DNA of 64,000 nucleotides from Siphonodentalium dalli (Eukaryota > Mollusca > Scaphopoda > Gadilida > Siphonodentaliidae), in the NCBI GenBank assembly GCA_032622095.1, contig CP136067.1, forward strand, positions 45,489,549 through 45,553,548. The letters run 5' to 3'. The translations under genes were made by a program, and so were the position numbers. This document shows positions 22,325 through 33,224 of the stretch, in pieces. The notes under the pieces were generated by a model that was given only the letters and a program-made list of their open reading frames with translations, made no database searches and was not told the origin of the DNA. Within the stretch, counting starts at the first letter, position 1; every line of letters starts with the position of its first letter.

Positions 22325-22650
22325 CCGCTTATAATAGAACATATTTTAGGAAGATAATCTGCTTAGAATAGCCTGATTTTTAGTCGATAATGTGCTGAAA
22401 ATGAGAACATTTTAGTAACATTATCGACTCATAATGAGGCGATTCTAAGTAGATTATGTACGGACAATGACACAAATGAGCCACTCACGACTTTTCAGAT
22501 ACACCCTCTTTAACAGGTACTTTCACTGTGGACCGCGCCATAAAACGAAAAAACGGATAAGAGTCCACTATCTGCTTATTTCAGAATCAGTCACATCATG
22601 TACCTATTTCACAGTATAGGTCGATTTATGTGCGTATTTCTGCGAGGTTA
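22325..22650 (+). repeat. Family C repeat, copy 3
   Basis: Full-length match to 18490-18805 (AAGATAATCTGCTTAGAAT through GATTTATGTGCGTATTTC). The palindrome insertion point reads TTCAGATACACC, without insertion. Confidence 0.78.
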
Positions 22651-22767
22651 TGTCGGTTTGCAGCATTTTGCCTGAGACTATTTCATTTACACATTGATAG
22701 GAGTATGCCTTTTCCCATAACATTAAAGTGTCGACACAATGGTTCTATCAACACTAATTAAACCAGT

Positions 22768-23075
22768 CGATTGATTGATTAGGGTTTAATGTCGCTTTCA
22801 GCAACTAAGGCCATATCACGACATTGCCAGTTTTAGCGGTGGAGGAAATCCGCAAACTTTCGGCTAATCTAACAGTTAGATTTAGGCTGATAAACTCGTA
22901 GAACATGTGCGGCAAACCATCGGTCATCGGCCAGTAACTGGCAACTCCACCAGATAACGATTTCGAGTTACAAAGTCCATCACGGAAACGTGTGGAATTG
23001 AACCCTCATCGCCAGCGCTGGAGTCGAGACGGCATGGAGTTGTACCCCTAACCGATATAGCCACCGAGGCACCAA
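22768..23075 (-). mobile_element. tRNA-derived SINE, copy 3
   Basis: Complete minus-strand SINE. Its tail is CGATTGATTGATTAGGG, it contains GTTTAATGTCGCTTTCAGC unbroken, and its head has the A box (GGTGGCTATATCGGTTAG). Target duplication AAACCAGT at 22760-22767 and 23076-23083. Confidence 0.88.
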
Positions 23076-23149
23076 AAACCAGTTAAATGACCTCAGACTC
23101 TCCTATAATGCACCACGAAAGAATCAGATTGAGACTTTCATTTACATGT

Positions 23150-23960
23150 TTTTTCTAGGTGTGTGAAGTTAGTTCGACGTTCGATATTCGCCACTTAGAA
23201 AATTTCCAAAAAAATCTATTTTCGTTTTTCGCGTGAGGGGTGCGCCATGAGTCTAATTCGTGCTCACCCACTGATATATCATCCGACATTCCGCGCTTTT
23301 CCTGTTTTCCAGACCACAGCTGGACTTGGAAATTAGCTAGCTATAGATAGCGCAGGCTGTACAAACTGACCGATTGAGCTGAAATTTGACAATTATAATC
23401 GCTTCCATATATATGAGAACTGCACATGTCAAACTATAAGTCCAGTCATGGTCAGGGTAATGAATTTTGAATATCGAACAGCGAATATCCAACTGACAGA
23501 CATTCATTCGATATTCGCGACTTACCGGTAGAAACATTTAAACAAAATCACGTTTTTCGCGTGAGGAGTACGCCACGAGTCCAATTCGTGCTCTCCCGCT
23601 AAAATATCGTCCGAACTTCCTGGCTTTTCCTGTTTTCCAGACCATAACTGGACTTAAAATTGTTTGCACTAGGAGACTTCTACAGACATAATTCGTGCTC
23701 TCCAACTAAAAAAATCAATTGTTTTTGTGCTGAAAATGGACAATTCATGTTCGATATTCATTGGAGATTCGCGTGAAGTTAGTTCGACGTTCGATATAGC
23801 TGGAAAACAGGAAAAGCGCGGAATTTCGGACGATATTTCAGTGGAAAAGCACGAATTGGACTCATGGAGCACCCCTTAATTTAATTTTAACTTAATTTCC
23901 TAAGTGGCGATTATCGAATATCGAACGTCGAACTAACTTCCCGCGATTCTCGAATGAATA
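23150..23960. repeat. Complex direct/inverted repeat cluster
   Basis: GTTAGTTCGACGTTCGATAT occurs at about 23170, again near 23777, and inverted near 23925. A second block (TTTTTCGCGTGAGG, then CCAATTCGTGCTC, then TTTTCCTGTTTTCCAGACC) occurs at 23230-23320 and 23550-23650 and inverted at 23790-23870. The layout suggests a foldback element with an internal duplication. Confidence 0.65.
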
Positions 23961-25158
23961 TCGAATGAATATAGAAGTGCCTGATGCCGAATTGATTCAC
24001 TGACCAGCCTTATTCATTAAATTTGTTTTCGCGATATAGTAACTATGTACGTGTTTACGAAATGATGTCATGATGCTGACCGTTGGAGTCGCCAAGTATC
24101 ACTGCGCGTTGTGTAGCGGCAAACGACATTTCCCTTGGCTGATAGAAATTGTCACTACCAAGTTTAGTTTAAACATATTTTATTGTATCATTAATGTACA
24201 ATTGGGATTGGGGCACAAGTTATACAACTTAGATAGCCCCTCTCCCCATACAATTACACAGGTTATTATAATAACAAGATGGAATATGTTTAAATTGTTT
24301 TATGTGTTACCAGATCCAGGTTCGATATGTTTAGTTTGATTACTGATTGTTTACATTGGAGAGATGCGTTAGTTAGTTTAGTAGTTGCTTTGGTGTACTA
24401 AAATGATAGCGATCGCGCGTGACGTTGACCCAGAGGTGGTGAATTTTTAATTGGTAAAGCGGTTTGTAGCGACTATATATTTTTGAACTTCTGCAAATAT
24501 TAATTTGTTTTTGTTATTACTAATGTTTGGTATACCTTTTAGGAGGTCGGTGATATTGTATACACTACCAAGTGCGTATTTAATGGCATTGCCCAATAAT
24601 TTGCACGCATTTAAGCGAAAGCGGGGTAGTTAAATTATATATAAATACTCACACATTGTGAAATACACAGCACATATTATAGATAGCAGGATAATACGTG
24701 TAGTGTCTTCATATTGGTATTGATCGATGCAGGCATGGATCATTGTATTAATTGGGTAGTGGTAATTATTCCGATTTTTTCTTATTTCACAAGGTATCAC
24801 CAAGTTGCCTAACTCAGAATATTCCTTATTCCGAATGCACTTAAACAGTTTTGAAACAAAAGATAACCACCAAATAGCCGTACTAGTACAATACTATTTT
24901 AAATAATGAACCAATATTTCAAATCTTCATTTTAAAATTTGCACTGACAAAAAGTATGTTAAAGTAAAAATACCATATATTATAGAGGTAAGTGTCTGAC
25001 TGAAATGGCGACGAAATACCTAAGTTTATAGTGTATTATGTTTTTGAAACTGCCGAACTGCTCGAGGAAACCCCATTTGACACCTATGTATGAAACGTTC
25101 ACGAGCAGATATTGAAAATAATTGGAGAAACTATTATATAGCTAAATGTATAGTAGAT
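23961..25158. other. Mostly unassigned; one weak exon-like peptide
   Basis: At 24993-25089 (plus) the frame reads GDEIPKF, then IVYYVFETAELLEETPFDTY, before GTATGA (donor-like) or a TGA stop. Composition is protein-like, but no good acceptor precedes it. The remainder shows nothing. Confidence 0.2.
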
Positions 25159-25640
25159 GTGGCACAATAGCTTGTTATATACATGTATACGTCTCGGTGA
25201 TATTACGAGCCTTGCACTTTTAACATGCCCGGACTATACAATACACAAGGTGCCTATATTTAGAAGCGTCAAGCGTGTATAATTTTGAGACAGTGCAAAT
25301 ATGTTTTTGTGGGGGGTTGGGTTGGATGCGAACCCCGGCCCATGAAGGCGAGCACGCATTGCGACCCCCAAAATGAAGCTCAATTGGCCGCTGTATTCCG
25401 ACGTCGCACTTAGGACACTATATGCACATTTAGGTCTCTATTGTGTATATATATCAGATATGGCTGAGTAGCATGTTATATATACGTCTCCGAGACATGC
25501 CTAGCGTTGCTCTTTGAACATGTCTGGGACTATACAACACACAAGGCGGTTATTTTTTTAAAAGAGTTTAATATTGAGAGATTGCTAAATGTTTTTCTCT
25601 TTGTTGTTGTTGTAAATGCATATTGTCGGGTCAGTGTGCT
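25159..25640 (+). repeat. Diverged tandem duplication (~280 bp apart)
   Basis: The segment 25159-25310 (TGTTATATACATG, ATACGTCTC, GGACTATACAATACACAAGG) is echoed at 25460-25600 (ATGTTATATATACGTCTC, GGGACTATACAACACACAAGG). A GC-rich GATGCGAACCCCGGCCC block (25328) with B-box-like character sits between. Confidence 0.5.
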
Positions 25641-25777
25641 AACCTTGACCACCCCGACGCAAAAATTCAACGATTGGACACCAACCCATATTACCCTTTA
25701 TAGATTGAAAGGTTGCCGACACAATCATGTTATACCAACACGTATCAGAGAGGCATTGACCCGGCCGTGAACCACAC

Positions 25778-26023
25778 ATGAATATTGCTTCAATGTTTAT
25801 GTTAACATTTATGTTAGTTTTATTGGGGCGTAACACTGCCAATCGCGACATAAGAAGGGCTTATCCTCGTAAAATCACTAGTTCTTATTGGGTTAGTTGG
25901 ACCACACTGGTCTTGCTCTACGTCGTCCATGCCCTCTGGTGTTTCTACGTCACTTGCAATCCGTTTAATCGAATGGACCGGGGTTCCCCAGTGACCAAAA
26001 TCGAATTAGATGAAGAGGTATAA
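25778..26023 (+). CDS. Candidate small membrane-protein exon, unidentified
   Basis: An ATG-initiated frame of 81 codons. It has a hydrophobic N-terminus (FMLTFMLVLLG), a linker with basic residues, and a second hydrophobic segment (WTTLVLLYVVHALWCFYV), then an acidic end KIELDEEV. Third-position GC is clearly raised from 25880 on. GAAGAG|GTATAA could be a donor. However, the minus strand of the same block also carries protein-like open frames (25.85-25.99 kb and 26006-26221), so the coding strand is uncertain. Confidence 0.25.
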   Translation: MNIASMFMLTFMLVLLGRNTANRDIRRAYPRKITSSYWVSWTTLVLLYVVHALWCFYVTCNPFNRMDRGSPVTKIELDEEV

Positions 26024-26221
26024 ACCACATGCTATGGAATCTTTATCTAGAACCTTTGTACAGCGATGTACAGCGATGTGATCACAGACGAGCCGCCGAT
26101 ATACTGCGATATATGTTCCGGCGTTCAACAACGCGTTGATAACGCGGTTAGCGTCACCCCAGTGCCACGGAATGGGCGATGTGCTCTTCACTCGAAAATA
26201 GGCCTTCGTGCCCCAAAGCAA
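26006..26221 (-). CDS. Candidate coding segment, unidentified, strand uncertain
   Basis: The minus frame includes WGTKAYFRVKSTSPIPWHWG and INALLNAGTYIAVYRRL with GC-rich third positions unlike the neighbourhood. The opposite strand also has an open protein-like frame (YCDICSGVQQRVDNAVSV) over the same bases. One of them may be a real exon or a decayed gene. No family recognised. Confidence 0.22.
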   Translation of the reverse strand: MLWGTKAYFRVKSTSPIPWHWGDANRVINALLNAGTYIAVYRRLVCDHIAVHRCTKVLDKDSIACGLYLFI

Positions 26222-26225
26222 TGAT

Positions 26226-26943
26226 CAAATTAGTTAGGATATGGGACAGCATATGTGACAAATATGCATCGGTCTGTTAATATACATATACGGTCTGTAT
26301 CCTTTGGTACACAGTGTCAACGATAAGAGGAAATCACGTGGGTTTCTGGTACATGTACTTTGTTTTTAGCCTCACATTTTACTGTTTCACAACCAAGACA
26401 AGGTTTTATATTTATTTTAACCCACACGTGGAGTGCTCCTCATAAATTAAATAAAGGAGGGATATCCAACACAACAACAACTGTAACTTCCACGCTGTTT
26501 TGCTTTATGAAAACCCAACTGCTTGAGATTTACACATACAATGTCATTCCCCCTAATATATTTGCCCGCATATTCAAAGAAATGGATCAGATTGTTATAT
26601 ACGAAATAGTAAACATCCGATTTGAGTTATGCTTGCATGATCGTCATTTTATTGGAAACATGTCAAATTAAAAGAAATACAGTTGAGTTTTCTTACCTCA
26701 AAATGCGATTATCAGTCCCGTTTTTCCAATTGCAATGTACTTAGTGGGTGCCCACATCACATGCACTGTGCAAGGGTCTCCCAATGTGAGTTGTTTTCGA
26801 CAAATTGGAAGGGTATATATACATAATCATCATGTAATTTTAGTTTGCATACATGGGTAGGCGGGGTAGTGCACTTGTGTTCACAATTGTGTTCACAAGG
26901 AGTCACGTGTGTTCACAGACATCACATGCAGTTATCCCTTCCA
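26226..26943. other. Unassigned stretch
   Basis: A 103-codon plus frame (26360-26671) begins with TTG and has no domain. A short direct repeat of GTGTTCACA occurs four times at 26875-26925. Confidence 0.3.
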
Positions 26944-27195
26944 TGACTGGAGCTTCTTGAAATTTTGCGAACACCCTGGGCCAATGCATTCTCTTAGATA
27001 TGTGAGTCTCCCATAGGGAACCTCACATATATGAGAATACATTGGCCTAACAATATTTATCTTGACCTTGTAAACCAGTGCATTCTCTTATATATGCAAG
27101 GATCCCGATGGGAGACTCACACATATAAGAGAATGCACTGGAACAGGGTCTTTAATGGTGCATCAGCTCAGTTTCCGTCATGAAAGGGATAACAA
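26937..27195 (+). mobile_element. Twin-hairpin MITE with a different terminal repeat, family G copy 1
   Basis: Ends TTATCCCTTCCATGACTGG and, at the right in reverse complement, TTATCCCTTTCATGACGG. Inside, two diverged hairpins (26981-27055 and 27075-27145) carry the same CCAATGCATTCTCTTA arm as family E. The TCTCCCATAGGG apex differs. The spacer includes TTATCTTGACCTTGTAA. A related copy is at 47165-47460. Confidence 0.75.
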
Positions 27196-27282
27196 TATGA
27201 TTGATATGTGGTTAACGCGTGTACGCTCTTTGATCAATAAGTGTGCTCTTAATTTCTTACTCTGATTTTTTAGTACGCCCGT

Positions 27283-27744
27283 TTAACCCTTTACCCAACA
27301 GAACGGCCCTGTGCCAATGCATTCTCTTATATATGCGAGTCGACCATAGGTCGCCTCGCATATATAAGAGAATGCATTGGCTTAACATATTAAAAATGAT
27401 AAAATTGTCAAAGAATGTAGAAAACTATTATAAAAATTGTGAACAAATGTAAGAAAAAATTACAAAATTGTTAAAGAATGCAAGAAAAAATGGTTAAAAG
27501 TGTTAAAAAAGAATTTGTTTAGGCCAATGCATTCTCTTATATATGCGAGGCGACCTATGGTCGACTCGCATATATAAGAGAATGCATTGGCACAGGGCAT
27601 AACTGTAACCATCACAATGTGGTCAATGAACCGGTTCCAATGATATCCATATTTGTATGGTGTTATTGTGACAGACCGAAGATATTTTAGGCTGTTGAAG
27701 CTTTATTTGGGCGTTTTTGGCCGGTTTGTTGGGTAAAGGGTTAA
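27283..27744 (+). mobile_element. Twin-hairpin MITE, family E copy 3
   Basis: TTAA at both ends, CCCTTTACCCAACA ends intact. Both hairpins present, and the spacer is lengthened by an internal partial duplication (about 27405-27490). Confidence 0.88.
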
Positions 27745-27759
27745 AGAAATGAAACGTAG

Positions 27760-28090
27760 TATTGGTCTATCCGTCTGTTAGTGCGTCGGTCTGTCCGTCG
27801 TTATCGTTCAGTCTCAATTGAACTGAATGAAATTTGGTATGTTGGTTTACTAGCACAAAGTACAGGTCAAGATCGATTTCGGGTTACGTCCGCCAATTTC
27901 ACCGGAGTTATGGCCCTTTTTGTTGGAATTTGCACTCAATTTTCGTTTTAGGACGTTACTAAGTCTGAACTGAATGGAGTGACATTTGATATGTGAGTTT
28001 ACTAGCTCAAAATACATGTATGGTTAAGTTCGAATTTGGGTTCCACTCGCCATTTTCAGGAGAGTTATGGCCCTTTGTTGGAATTACCAC
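27760..28090 (+). repeat. Dispersed repeat with two diverged tandem units
   Basis: Starts with a TCTGTCCGTC-type run, then two units each with GAACTGAATG, GTTTACTAGC and GAGTTATGGCCCTTT. This layout is common among dispersed repeats of molluscs and other invertebrates (recalled, not searched). Confidence 0.6.
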
Positions 28091-28838
28091 AGGCGTATTC
28101 TGCCACGCCCAGCGATGCAATTGTTAAAAAGCTTGTTCCCTTAATTGGCACTCGTTCATGGACAACACTCCCCGCATGACAATTATTCACAAAGTGGACT
28201 AGTTTTCAGATATATGATACCTTTGCCAAATTTCTTAAAAATGGATTTCGAATACTTGGAGAAAAAAAACCCCAGATATGAGGCGGACTCCGTGATCATT
28301 CAAAACAGTACATTGTTCAGCTATACTGCTGCATCACACGTGGAGATATACTGGCAATTGACGACATTCATAAAACCTAAATCAAAAGGTCAGTCAATTT
28401 TTTTATTCCCCCGTAGTGCTTTGTAATGATTTGCGAACTTATGGGTTTCTATTACCTTCATCCTTTATATCACGTTCCAGTAGTTTTTAATATTTCGAGT
28501 TAGTGTTGCTTCGACCAACCCACGTACATTGTAATCTAACAAAATGCCGAGCGCCCCGGCATCCATGGCGACATACCTTGTACGTTATTGCATCAGATTA
28601 TAACCAACGATGCACTAAATTTCATGAATAGATTTCAATGTTATCTAGGATAGAAATACTAACAGAGTGGTGTGCTCATCATAACACCGGTTCCCATGCG
28701 AAGTACAATAACATTTTTTTAAAGGTCATTCTCATATAATTTCTGAGACAAATCATATTAATGATCGTAATCTGACGATATTAACTTAAAAACAAAATTG
28801 GTATCATAGAATAGAAACATAAATCGACTGTAAGACAT
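28091..28838. other. Unassigned stretch
   Basis: A 93-codon plus frame (28145-28426) starts at a non-ATG codon and matches nothing I know. No splice context. Confidence 0.3.
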
Positions 28839-29052
28839 ACAGTAATGCCCTAAGTAATCGACTCCTTAACCACAACAGAATTATGGGTAACTTTTCAGGA
28901 TTTAGTCGGAAATATGGCTTGTTGCCATTTATTGGAAAGCTCTCAGTGAGAGGTTTCCGGTGAATGGCAACAAGCCATATTTCCGACTAAATCCTGAAAA
29001 GTTACCCATAATTATGCTGTGGTTAAGGAGTCGATTATGTAGGGCATTACTA
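28839..29052. mobile_element. Foldback MITE, family D copy 2
   Basis: Complete palindrome with the same arms as 20783-20997 (AGTAATGCCCTAAGTAATCG and complement). Confidence 0.85.
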
Positions 29053-29739
29053 TGTATTAATCCCTGAGCGTTCACCAGTACAGTTGTCATACCCAGCGTT
29101 CAACGTACTAGAACTGCACTGGTCACAACACTAACAAGAAAACCATAGTCAGAAATGGTAACGCCACCAAGATCACATTATTAGCCATAAATATAAATTA
29201 TAATATAAAATATATTGGTTACATGAATGCACCGCACCGCCTCATAATTCCGTTAAATCAACTAATCCTTCAAATTATTACAAAAAACTACGGCTTATTA
29301 CTGCAGGTTTCTCATTCACCACACCAGAAAGCTTCTAAATGCGGATCAAAAAATCGGTTCCCGCCAAGAGTGCATGGCCCAGCCATTGTTCATACCTAAA
29401 CGTCGAAAGCAATTAACGCGGTCATAATGGTTACATACTGCAACTATAAGACATCCAGCGAATACACACCCCACGAAAACTCGAAATGAGTTGTCCTGCG
29501 AGATATCCCATCACTATAGCTCAATTTGACATGGCCAGATTAGCCTTTCTACAATATCCTAAAACAATAAAGCTTCTCAAATCATCGCATAGTCAATAGA
29601 ACTTTCACGAACTTGGACATTCCAACTACAGCTTTTACCGGAGTCGGGGTCGCAGTACAACTTTAACGCGTCCCAAAATAACCGCTATCGGGGTAGCACT
29701 ACAGCTTTTAAAGCGACCCATTATATTTATAATACCTAC
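29053..29739. other. Unassigned stretch
   Basis: Only a short direct repeat (ACAGCTTTT with GGGGTMGCA) at 29625-29710 stands out. Confidence 0.3.
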
Positions 29740-30192
29740 AGGTTACACTGGTGTAAATGTTTCCCATAGGCCTCAGTGCTAACGTTTTAGCGTATAGTGT
29801 TGGCAATATAAATGTTGGGTCCAAAATTTTCTTTAAATCTGAAAAATTGACATTTTGGGAAACTTTTTACACAAAAAAATCATGTCTGTCTAGCAGGGAA
29901 TTCGCCTTTAAATCTTGTGTTTTCGTAACTAGTGTCAGAACCGCATAAAAAAATACAGTCATATTTTAGACCACATCAAAATATTCAAACTTCACTACAA
30001 AGGGTTAATTCCTGTGCCAATGGTTATTTTACCTATGGGAAATCATAGGGAAGAGGTGTGATGATTTTTTTATGTGAAAAGCACACAAGGCTATTGACCA
30101 ATCAGGGCCCAGTGTCTATTTTATTCTCTCCTATATATTCCTCCCGCATCCGCTAGATGTCACTCGGAACCTTATTTACACCAGTGTAACCT
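29740..30192 (+). mobile_element. 453-bp element Q, left copy
   Basis: Bounded by 19-bp inverted ends AGGTTACACTGGTGTAAAT and complement. Its encoded 63-codon frame (29757-29948) is identical to the one in the right copy, and the two copies appear identical over their length. Confidence 0.85.
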
Positions 30193-31092
30193 AAAGCGAT
30201 AGCCCGCTTTTTCGCGGAATAATTGTAACTCCCTACATTTCTTCAGAATTGCCCATCAATGGAAAAAATGTGTTCAAAAACAATATCACCCCTATGGTTC
30301 TTTATTTATCACACACAATTTAACCCCACCCCCTTTAACAAATTATTCATCAAAAAGGCACAATTTTCCACCACCAGTCATGTTCAGGCCCCATTTTCAC
30401 TCAGTTTTAGGGGTCTGGTGTTGCAAACTTGGATCAGCTATGGAAGACTGTACAATATTCTTTCCATGAGAGAACTTCTGGTGATGTGAGGTCATTGAGT
30501 CCAGATCTGATCAGCTGAGCATCAAGCGCATGACTTTATCAGCACATTGAAGAATAAAATATGACATTTTCAGGTCTGCAAGGGTGATCCAAGATAACTG
30601 GATGTGGGTGTATATTGAAATAGTTGGATAAAGATATGCTCTCTTTGAATTGCTGAAGCATTTTCTTAAATGTGTCCAAGTTTTAGTGCTATTAACCTTC
30701 AAATGACCATACCCACCAGTGGAAATGACACACTTTTATGATATATATCTGTATATCACTGGCTATAAAATCCAAAATACTTGTTAGATTAGGTTCTTAT
30801 AACAATTGATATATGTGTCGTTGACATGCTCATGTTATGGGTCATTTGCATTATCATGTGACTATTACCACCTTGAAATTTTTTGAAAATACATTGAAAA
30901 ATTGGCATTTTTTATGAAAAATCTTACTATTTTTTTGGCTGATGTAAGTGAAAGAAGACATCAGCAGCAAGAATAGCCACACCAAGCATGAGATATTCAT
31001 TGGACTGAAAGACCAGGCTCTGTAAAATGCATTAAAATGCTTTAAAGTGACTCACAGGAATCAAAAATGATAAAAAGCTATTTTTTCCCTTT
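30193..31092. other. 900-bp unique segment between two identical Q elements
   Basis: No coding sequence recognised. It starts AAAG and ends CTTT next to the flanking copies. Together with them it makes an 1806-bp composite (29740-31545). Confidence 0.6.
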
Positions 31093-31545
31093 AGGTTACA
31101 CTGGTGTAAATGTTTCCCATAGGCCTCAGTGCTAACGTTTTAGCGTATAGTGTTGGCAATATAAATGTTGGGTCCAAAATTTTCTTTAAATCTGAAAAAT
31201 TGACATTTTGGGAAACTTTTTACACAAAAAAATCATGTCTGTCTAGCAGGGAATTCGCCTTTAAATCTTGTGTTTTCGTAACTAGTGTCAGAACCGCATA
31301 AAAAAATACAGTCATATTTTAGACCACATCAAAATATTCAAACTTCACTACAAAGGGTTAATTCCTGTGCCAATGGTTATTTTACCTATGGGAAATCATA
31401 GGGAAGAGGTGTGATGATTTTTTTATGTGAAAAGCACACAAGGCTATTGACCAATCAGGGCCCAGTGTCTATTTTATTCTCTCCTATATATTCCTCCCGC
31501 ATCCGCTAGATGTCACTCGGAACCTTATTTACACCAGTGTAACCT
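31093..31545 (+). mobile_element. 453-bp element Q, right copy
   Basis: Same orientation, same length and same inverted ends as the left copy. Flanks differ (CCCTTT left, ACATAGG right), with no matching target duplication for the single copy. Confidence 0.85.
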
Positions 31546-31689
31546 ACATAGGACCATGAAATTTTATAATTTGGCCCACAGTATACACCGGTGGCGTTAA
31601 TAAATTGGTACTTAGTGATGACTTTCTGACAACTAGACACGACAACATTGAACAGCCAAACCGAGACCCTTTCTCCGTCTAAGTGTATA

Positions 31690-32090
31690 TATTCTCGTGG
31701 TCCAAATAAATGTGCAGGCCCAAATAATAGTGCAGGGCGGGGATTCCATTGAAAGTTAATACAAGTGCAGACCCAAATAATAGTGCAGGGGGAAATCTGA
31801 GCAAAACATCAACATAACTGTGGTTAAATTATTTTTATAGTAGGTCAAGTACAGGAATCATGATGAGTGTTTTATTCAATATTTAAATGGGCACATTTAT
31901 GCGATAGACTTGAATATATACATGCATAAAGTTATAATCTCACCATTTTGGTATCGGAATCATATAGAAATATTGAGTTTGTGCTGATTAATATTTTTTT
32001 TGCCTCAAAATTAATAAATGTGCAGACCCAAATAAGCACTGTGCAGGGGGGATTTCCCAAGAAAATAATAAACGTGCATGCATGTCTATT
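31690..32090 (+). repeat. Short degenerate direct repeats
   Basis: AAATAATAGTGCAGG and GTGCAGACCCAAATAA recur at about 31715, 31772 and 32015-32045 with G-rich ends. Confidence 0.55.
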
Positions 32091-32394
32091 TGGAGCCAAA
32101 GAGTACGGTACCGCTCTATAGAATAGCAAAAGGATCAATCCGGAGATCACCACCGGATGCCATTACGAGTCATTTCGCTGATCATTATTACACGAAGCTG
32201 TGACGATTAAAATCTAGAGATTACTCACAGGTCTTCGTTGCATCAGATTATAACTGACAATGCACAACAAAAACAAAAATAGAAAACAAATCAAGTGTAC
32301 CATTATAATTTAACGCCAGTATACAAATACTAAGAATAGATAATATATTAGCGCTTGTCAATCATAGCGAACATTCACAATGTAGTGACATTCT

Positions 32395-32796
32395 TTAAAA
32401 CCCTTTACCCAACAAACCGGCCAAAACCGGCCAAATAAAGCTTCAACAGCCTAAAATATCTTCGGTCTGTCTCAATAGAACCATACAAATATGGATATCA
32501 TTGGAACCGGCTCCTTGACCACATTGTGATAGTAACAGTTATGCCCTGTGCCAATGCATTCTCTTATATATGCGAGTCGACCATAGGTCGCCTCGCATAT
32601 ATAAGAGAATGCATTGGCCTAAAAAAAATCTTTTTTTAACACTTTTTACCATTTTTTCTTACATTCTTAAACATTTTTATAATTTTTAATGTGTTAAGCC
32701 AATGCATTCTCTTATATATGCGAGTCGACCTATGGTCGACTCGCATATATAAGAGAATGCATTGGCACAGGGCCGTTCTGTTGGGTAAAGGGTTAA
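32395..32796 (-). mobile_element. Twin-hairpin MITE, family E copy 4
   Basis: Reverse orientation relative to copies 1-3. Ends CCCTTTACCCAACA intact. TTAA is clean on the right and TTAAAA on the left. Both hairpins present (about 32551-32619 and 32698-32766). Confidence 0.87.
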
Positions 32797-33224
32797 ATAC
32801 ATATTTTCTCTCAACCAAGAAACAACCTCAAGTCGGATTGATCATCTCGGGAAGGCACAACACATTATATCTCTCAAAACGTGCCACCATCTAAATACAT
32901 TTGTACCGTCTTCTTGATTACAGGTGGGTTATTATATTGTGTTAGGAGAGGGGATTCATAGGTTGCAAAAAATTTGTGTCCCAATCCCTTTTGTATATAT
33001 TATGCAAATACTATATGTTTCAAGTCAAGTCAACTGACGATGCACTAACTTGCATGGATACATTCCACTGTTAGCTTGGTCAGAAGTACTAACAGTGACG
33101 ATTACACATCGAGAAACCATTCGCCGCTCTTCGACCTTCGATGGTTGCCAACAATGTGAAGTCCAAGTAATACATTTTCTGTAGAACTCCAAAACGCGAC
33201 ATTTTGTTGTTAAATTTGCTGTGA

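Noticed and set aside
29740-31545. LTR retrotransposon with 453-bp LTRs
   Set aside because: The repeats carry 19-bp inverted ends rather than TG...CA, there is no primer binding site or polypurine tract seen, no gag/pol, and no outer target duplication; kept as a composite of unknown type.
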